Assembly: GCA_014607495.2 (NCBI GenBank) | Contig: CP053149.1 | Coordinates: forward strand, 12,350,120-12,414,119 | Direction of reading: 5' to 3' | DNA from: Carposina sasakii | Lineage: Eukaryota > Arthropoda > Insecta > Lepidoptera > Carposinidae | Length of the DNA: 64,000 nt | Part shown: positions 58,459 to 64,000 of the stretch, in pieces | How the letters are laid out: each line of letters starts with the position of its first letter | How positions within the stretch are numbered: position 1 is the first letter of the stretch | Notes under the pieces: generated by a model | The model's input: only the letters and a program-made list of their open reading frames with translations | Told to the model about the DNA's origin: nothing | The model's database searches: none | Position numbers and translations under genes: made by a program

Positions 58459-58802
58459 ATTGCTCCTCCATACAATGGGCGAGGCGAACTTTGACGAACT
58501 CGGGCGAACTCGATTGTATAGTGGGCTGGTTTGTCGGCATTCGTCGACGATTGTCTAAGTTCGATGAGGTTCGACGACGTTCACCTACGAGTATTTGTCG
58601 GTTTTTCGGGCATATATCAAAGGGATTCGACGGTTGATTCGTGGAGGTGCCCACACGTTCGTCGATCATTCATATAAACTAATGTACTCTGTGCCGTCAA
58701 CAAACTACTACTAGACGAACGTGTGGATGCCTGCACGATGATAGTGTCGAATTCAGACAAACCAAGGCGAACTAACATCGCCGATTGTATGGAGGAGCCA
58801 TT
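58459..58802. mobile_element. 344-bp MITE with GCTCCTCCATACAAT ends
   Basis: Inverted ends of about 25 bp (58459-58483 and 58778-58802) share GCTCCTCCATACAAT and GGCGA. The interior is unusually CpG-rich with many GTTCG and GACGA motifs. It holds a second inverted pair (CCCACACGTTCGTC near 58650 and GACGAACGTGTGG near 58716). Open frames on both strands are by-products of this composition. Confidence 0.75.
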
Positions 58803-60292
58803 ACACTACGTTACTACAAACAAGTACACTGCATTACTTCGCTTGTATGACAATGTTGCAAACATAACTCTCAAAGGTGCTGACATGTGTAATTATTCTA
58901 TACGAGTGTTGTCTACTCGTATATCTGAGATGTAATACCGCAGTAAAAATTTAACATGTTATACAACTTCGGAAGCTCTAAGGTCGGAATAAAGATACAC
59001 AATAGGTATATAAATATAGCACATAGCGCGTGCTGATCCCAGCACTTCAGATCGATCTGCGTAGGTAATATTCGTATAATTTTATTGCAATATTAACTTA
59101 AAAAAAGCTTGTGAGTATACGGGCAAAAAATAATCAGAGTAAAGAGCCTTAAGAGCCAGAGCTTATAATCATGAAGTCTATATATAAGGAGTGTAAAGTG
59201 ACATCTCGAAACAATCTGGAATTAAGAGTTCATGGTAACTCCTCATGACCTTTTTACGTATACAGTGCTTGTGCAAAACATGACGTCACCATATTCGATG
59301 TACTCGATGTTTCGAATAAGTGCGGGGGTTGTGAAGCGTGCGGGTGAAATCTGGATTTTTTCTAACATATACCACAGAACACTATATACTCTCATTATAC
59401 CCGCTCTTAACTTTAAAATTAGCGTTCCTTAGCACAAAAATATAAAAATAAATTACAATGCAAACCGTAAGCCGATTAATTATAAATTTATGGACATCAA
59501 TAAAATTTCCCACGAGTTTTAGGAGAGGAACATTCTCGACCTTGTCCCTAATATTTAGATTCACAATAAGTTTTCCTCTTACATTCATTTCCAGACAAAT
59601 TTTTAAGAAACATGCGTCATAAAAAGTTTTTCATTCCGTTTACGAAGGCCTTTAATCCAGGCTGTCCATAAAACTGCGATTGTGGGATATAAAAACACAT
59701 TAACCACGATTTGGGTCAACCCTGGCGAGTTGGTGAACATTTAAATCCGCCAAATTTTAACTTACGGAGCGAAGAATAGAATCGGAGTATTCTAGCTCCG
59801 TATTCGGGGGTTCTCATGAATTCGACGAGCTACCGAGAGTGTAAGAAAATTGCACGCAAATCCGATTTGTCCGGATCCCGGCACCAAAGCCGGGGGAAAA
59901 GAGATCGCATCTTAGCCTAGTTTTCTTTTAAAATTTCAAGACATTGTAAATCTAGCACTGTTAGATATGTAGGTAGTTGGTTTTCGTGATAATTCCCATA
60001 GATTTAAAAAAGGTAGATTAGTATCTTTATTTACTTGAAATGTAGGTTATCCAATAGGTAATCGTAGTAAATTGCTCGGCTACACGCAGCGATCCTTCCG
60101 TAATCCTCGCCCAATGAGGAATCTATCCCATTACAGCGGGCTTCGTACCTAGTTCCGTCTTCATTATGTCCAGGCTTTTAGCTTATTCGCTAATAAACAA
60201 TGTAGATTAAAACTTTTCAAATAAACTTAGTAAATGCGATACTTTTATATAGATGTATTCTTGTCTTTAAAAAAATTGAAGAAATTTAAATA
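58803..60292. other. intergenic, no gene recognised
   Basis: A small GC-rich hairpin (CCCGGC, loop, GCCGGG) lies near 59877-59895. Frames at 58723-58935, 59232-59432 and 59382-59588 have no recognisable domain. No shared repeat. Confidence 0.3.
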
Positions 60293-60484
60293 TCACTACA
60301 TATTATAAAACAAAGTCGCTGGCCGCTGTCTGTCCGTCCCTATGTATGCTTAGATCTTTCAAACTAGGGAACGGATTTTGATGCGGTTATTTTTAGATAG
60401 AGTGGTTCACGAGGAAGGTATATATATATATATATATACCTAGTATCAGCACTGCACCGTGCGAAGCCGGGGCGGGTCGCTAGT
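60293..60484 (+). repeat. LINE 3'-end-like repeat with TA tract
   Basis: Contains GTCGCTGGCCGCTGTCTGTC, GGAACGGATTTTGATGCGGT, a (TA)n tract at about 60420-60437 and the end GCCGGGGCGGGTCGCTAGTT. The layout parallels family E, but the sequence is a different subfamily. Confidence 0.7.
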
Positions 60485-60535
60485 TAATTATAAAAATTAA
60501 ATAGTACAAAACTCTTTAAAAAAAAATATTAACTG

Positions 60536-61455
60536 TTTTTTAACCGACTTCAAAAAGAGAGATTATCAATTCGTCTGTATGTTTTTATTTTTTTATTTTT
60601 TATGTGTGTTACCTCAGAACTCCGTCATTTATGAACCGATTTCAATTTTTTTTTATGGTTGGTCATCCAGGTTTGTCCCATATTCACCACATCAGGATCT
60701 GATGATGGGATCTTGGAGAAATCGAGGGCAATCCTCGAATATTGTAGGCACATGTAGTCTGTTTTTATACTTTTACTGAGCGTTTTGATTTACCTACATA
60801 TAAAACATAACATCTGATGATAGAATCTCTGAGGAATCTAGGAATATCCTCAAATATAATAGGCATGAGTAGTCCGTTTTTAGATTTTTATAGATAATTT
60901 TGGTCAGCTACACATAAAATAAAGGAAACGAGGGTCTGATGATGGAGCCGCCGAAAAACAGATAGTGGAACCTTTTAGTAACAAAATCATATGGCATGGA
61001 GAGGCATACGTCCAGTAGAGGACTACAATAGGCTTATGAAGATGAAGATAATTATGTTAAGTCGTGAAATTATATGTTGCGTTAAGCCGTATCCGAAGTA
61101 AGATGGTTATAGAGGAAGAGGTAGACATGAGAATAACGAGATGACGGATAATAGGGATGACTGAAAGAAGAGTACCTACCTACATATTGCACCGACCTCA
61201 AATGATTGGGAACAGGGCGGGAAGAAGGGGTGTAATTATATGTTGCTTATATATTGTCAGACGTAAAGTTTCGAAGCCTAGTCATTTCTCTCTTTTGTCA
61301 TGTGGCCTATTTAATCATTTGCTGGCAAATAAATCTGACATTATTATGCCTTCTAAACTTCGTACACGGCTTAACGCAATATATATTTGCCCTTTAGTAA
61401 AATTTTACTTTAGTAAGCTCGAGTTTTGGGAGGAAGTCGGTTTTTCGTTTTAAAA
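60536..61455 (+). mobile_element. family H element (AACCGACTTC ends), copy 2
   Basis: The left end AACCGACTTCAAAAAGAGAG has an inverted partner GAAGTCGGTTTTTCGTTTTA at 61433-61452. It shares the ATCTGATGATGGGATC block with 9914-10560 and has its own partial tandem repeat of about 115 bp (60696 and 60811). Inside lie a family F scrap (60990-61045) and a LINE protein relic (61100-61240). Confidence 0.7.
61100..61240 (+). pseudogene. relic of a LINE reverse transcriptase C-terminus
   Basis: One frame gives RGRGRHENNEMTDNRDD, a stop, then IAPTSNDWEQGG. This fits the spacing of the GRPxxRW...W...A.DR..W signature that ends RTE-type LINE proteins. Heavily decayed. The adjacent family F scrap is consistent with a LINE 3' region. 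Confidence 0.35.
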
Positions 61456-63227
61456 AATTATGTAGTCTACAAGGACCAAGCAGGTTAATAAGACATCTTA
61501 CAAATTTAAAATAAACAGCTAATAGAATGGGCTTATATCTATATTTTTTTTACTTTTCCTTCAAAAACTACTTTACATTCTCCTAACCCTTAACTGCGTT
61601 GATCATACCGACGATGTTACAGTAAGTGATTGATTTAACAAATGACAGGACAATAAAAATTACAATCAAGTACCTAATACTATACAACACTAGAGTTGTT
61701 AAAGCTCTTGTAATCAAACCGCCCAGTAATAATACGAACAGGTATTTATTACGGAGCGTTCGTAAGTGACAATTACCGGTAGACTCGCGTGTATGTTATC
61801 ATCAACATAATTACTCCAGTCCAATCTGCCGAAACAAGCCGTTCTAGCCCTTGTAACTGTGGTATAAGGGTCACTTCAGGGGTAGTAAAGTGTGAGCAGA
61901 TTAAGCTCGTCGTCCATAGCCGCGATTTGATCTTAATGGGCTGTAGTTAAAAGCGAGATAAACATGCTACTGTTTTTACTATGTTATAGCTCAAGTATTC
62001 TTTAAAACGTAAACAAGCCCTCATTTAAATATTTTTAATTGTAAAGAACTTAATATAAAATTGTATTTATATGGTGACAGGCTCAATTTAAAAATGGTAG
62101 TCTATCAACGGAAAGCAGATACGATAACCTTTGCAACGTAAGTTGAAGCTTCATAATCTAAATTTCTGGATCAAACAATGGTTATTTCAATGGCTCTTGC
62201 CAATAAAATAAATTATTTTTTTCATATAATGTTTTTTTTTTACTAATATATAGGTTACCTTCTTCTTTTCTTTGTTCAGAGTCACAAGTCTTTTCATTAA
62301 TTTGAATAGAGTGGATAGAGTAATGTTATGGTGTTACTTGAAATTATTTTTGAGTAGTAATGCTACTTACTAATACTACTATAGTGTTATTGCACTACGC
62401 CCTTATATAAATTTATTTTGAAGGAACAAAGTTGGTTTAATTACAGCTCGGCCTTGGCTCGAAATAAACATTGAACCATGAAGAATATAGAGCATGAAGA
62501 AACTGCACTTTAATTACATTTCCTAAGAATATTTTAATTTTAATTGCTGTGTGAACTACAAACATTTTCGTACCACAATATGGTTTTCCATGAAATCGGT
62601 AATGGATTTCATAACGTTTATAAAACTCGTGTTACAATTTTAAAACTATCGTCGTTTAGAGGCAGGAGTAACCTAGCGTATTCATAGTTTTAAAGTATCA
62701 AAAAATGTAGAAGAGTTTACAGTGTTTACATCACATTTAATTATATATTTTATTTAATGAGCCACCTACATTACACCAACTGTAAGGCTTTGCAATTTGT
62801 CTGATATATTTGGCAATTATTAGGTACTATTCACTTAGGTAAAACACAGCAATAAAGGAAAACATCAAAACGGTAACAACTTAACAGTTACAGAGTTACT
62901 AACAGTTATACAAATGTGGCATCCATAATCTACAAAATTGAAAACGAGTTTAATCTTTTAAATGACGATGAGCGAATGAAATACATTAACAAATTAGTGA
63001 ATCGTAAAATCGTAACAAATGCCTCGTTGGTGTCGTACCTAATTAGGGCGCGCACACACGACGGGTTATTGATGGTCGCACCTGCGTGCAATAATGGAAG
63101 AGATCCCCGAGTGATTAACTGCTCCTATTTCAATGCCCATTGACAGCAGCTATGACGATGATTAAGAGAACCGTCGTATATAAACGGAATTTGCGAAGAC
63201 GCGTCTTGAATAATTTTCTTTGTATCA
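61456..63227. other. intergenic, no gene accepted
   Basis: The frame at 62916-63143 begins with a readable acidic and polar stretch but has no known domain. It lacks a recognisable context. Nothing else noted. Confidence 0.3.
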
Positions 63228-63385
63228 TCATCATCATCAGCCTATTGCAGTCCAGTTGCTGAACGTAGGCCTTCCCCAGGGCACGCCACAAGACTGCCAT
63301 GGGGTGTATTTGCCCATAGTCACCACGCTGGGCAGGCGGGTTGGTGACCGCAGTTTGTATTGGACCATGTTGTCAACACGGAAGT
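63228..63385 (+). repeat. family F repeat, copy 7 (ATC tail)
   Basis: (ATC)n followed by CAGCCTATTGCAGTCCAGTT and continuing to CCATGTTGTCAACACGGAAG. It is the plus-strand counterpart of 34665-34940 but cut short beyond that point. Confidence 0.83.
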
Positions 63386-63740
63386 AAAATTACTAGCAAT
63401 TTAATATATTAGTTTTACTTTTTATATCAGAAACCACTACTGTCTCTCTTCATTAGAGTACTGATATACCCATTCCGAGATTTTAAAAATAATACGTCCT
63501 TGTAGGGTAGGTAATTGTACTACATCATTTACAAGTTTTTTATTTCCGAGAAAGCTAACCGCACTAAAATCATTTCATTATAGTTGCTAAAGCGCATTTG
63601 AATCTATCATCTTTCAACCAAACAGCTTAAATTAACTGTCAGTACAAAAATAACCTAGTAATTAATCTCATAAATACTAATCGAATTGAGATGGGGTTTC
63701 GTTCTAAAAATAGGTTCAGTTTAGCAAAAACACATTAAGC

Positions 63741-63930
63741 CTTTGGGTGTTGTTTTTGGCGATCGGTTGCGTGTCGATAGCGGCGGGGGGGGAATGAAAT
63801 GGGGGAAGTGACGCACGAGGGGGAAGGTGAAAAGGGGGTGCGCCCGTTACGTCACGAGTGACGTCACAACGTAGCTCCTCCAGGTGAGTCGGTACTGAAG
63901 GCGGAAGAGAGATAAACTCCGGAATAGTTG
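63741..63930. other. GC-rich block with poly-G and a CRE-like palindrome
   Basis: Composition changes abruptly to GC- and G-rich (GGCGGGGGGGGG, AGGGGGAAGG) with CGTCACGAGTGACGTCAC at 63850-63867. The minus-strand frame across it reads Pro-rich because of the composition. I recall similar CGATAGCGGCGGGGG stretches as repeats in lepidopteran DNA, but a promoter-like CpG patch is also possible. Confidence 0.4.
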
Positions 63931-64000
63931 GTTGGTATTTCATGGTTCTTTTTTTCGGATTTTTACGATTGTTAGCTGGACACATAGAGCGCCCATAAGC

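Noticed and set aside
63716..63985. Proline-rich secreted protein on the minus strand
   Set aside because: The proline content follows from the poly-G block on the plus strand. No signal peptide or known domain.

Overview
This is a gene-poor stretch of an insect nuclear genome, most probably a moth or butterfly (Lepidoptera). The evidence is AT-rich non-coding DNA packed with short interspersed elements whose motifs I know from lepidopteran genomes. Examples are the GTCCACGCGGACGGAGTCGC unit, the CAGCCTATTGCAGTCCACTG unit, the AACCGACTTC-ended elements, and a short TTAGG tract. I found no host protein-coding gene I would defend. Open frames are short, lack domains, and mostly overlap repeats.

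Layout. 0-9 kb: two tandem copies of a TA-flanked MITE (family A), one copy of a fully palindromic MITE (family B), LINE/SINE 3' fragments and two small inverted-repeat elements. 9.9-15.8 kb: an AACCGACTTC-type element with internal tandem repeats, a family A MITE, a 515-bp foldback, and a decayed minus-strand DIRS-type tyrosine-recombinase retrotransposon. That element has gag remnants, an internally deleted reverse transcriptase, RNase H and a recombinase with all catalytic residues. Inverted repeats and a 52-bp direct repeat surround it. 15.8-20.5 kb: sparse, with one SINE copy and two LINE-type fragments.

20.5-26.5 kb is the most unusual part. Eight tRNA-like units of about 80 bp lie on both strands, with two more of a second type. 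They keep the acceptor stem, D arm, T arm, pol III A and B boxes and a downstream T-run, but their anticodon arms are oversized and fall into several unrelated sequence classes. 26.5-64 kb: further copies of the same MITE, LINE-end and SINE families, two long hairpins (37.6 and 38.5-39.3 kb), an ultra-short hairpin element with an 8-bp target duplication (31.45 kb), and a GC-rich block at the right edge.

Functionally the window is dominated by elements that use other elements' enzymes. Three unrelated MITE families end in TACAGGGTG-like termini with TA duplications, suggesting one transposase source. Many units are long inverted repeats that would form double-stranded RNA if transcribed. All family labels (A to H) are local to this annotation. 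No database search was possible.
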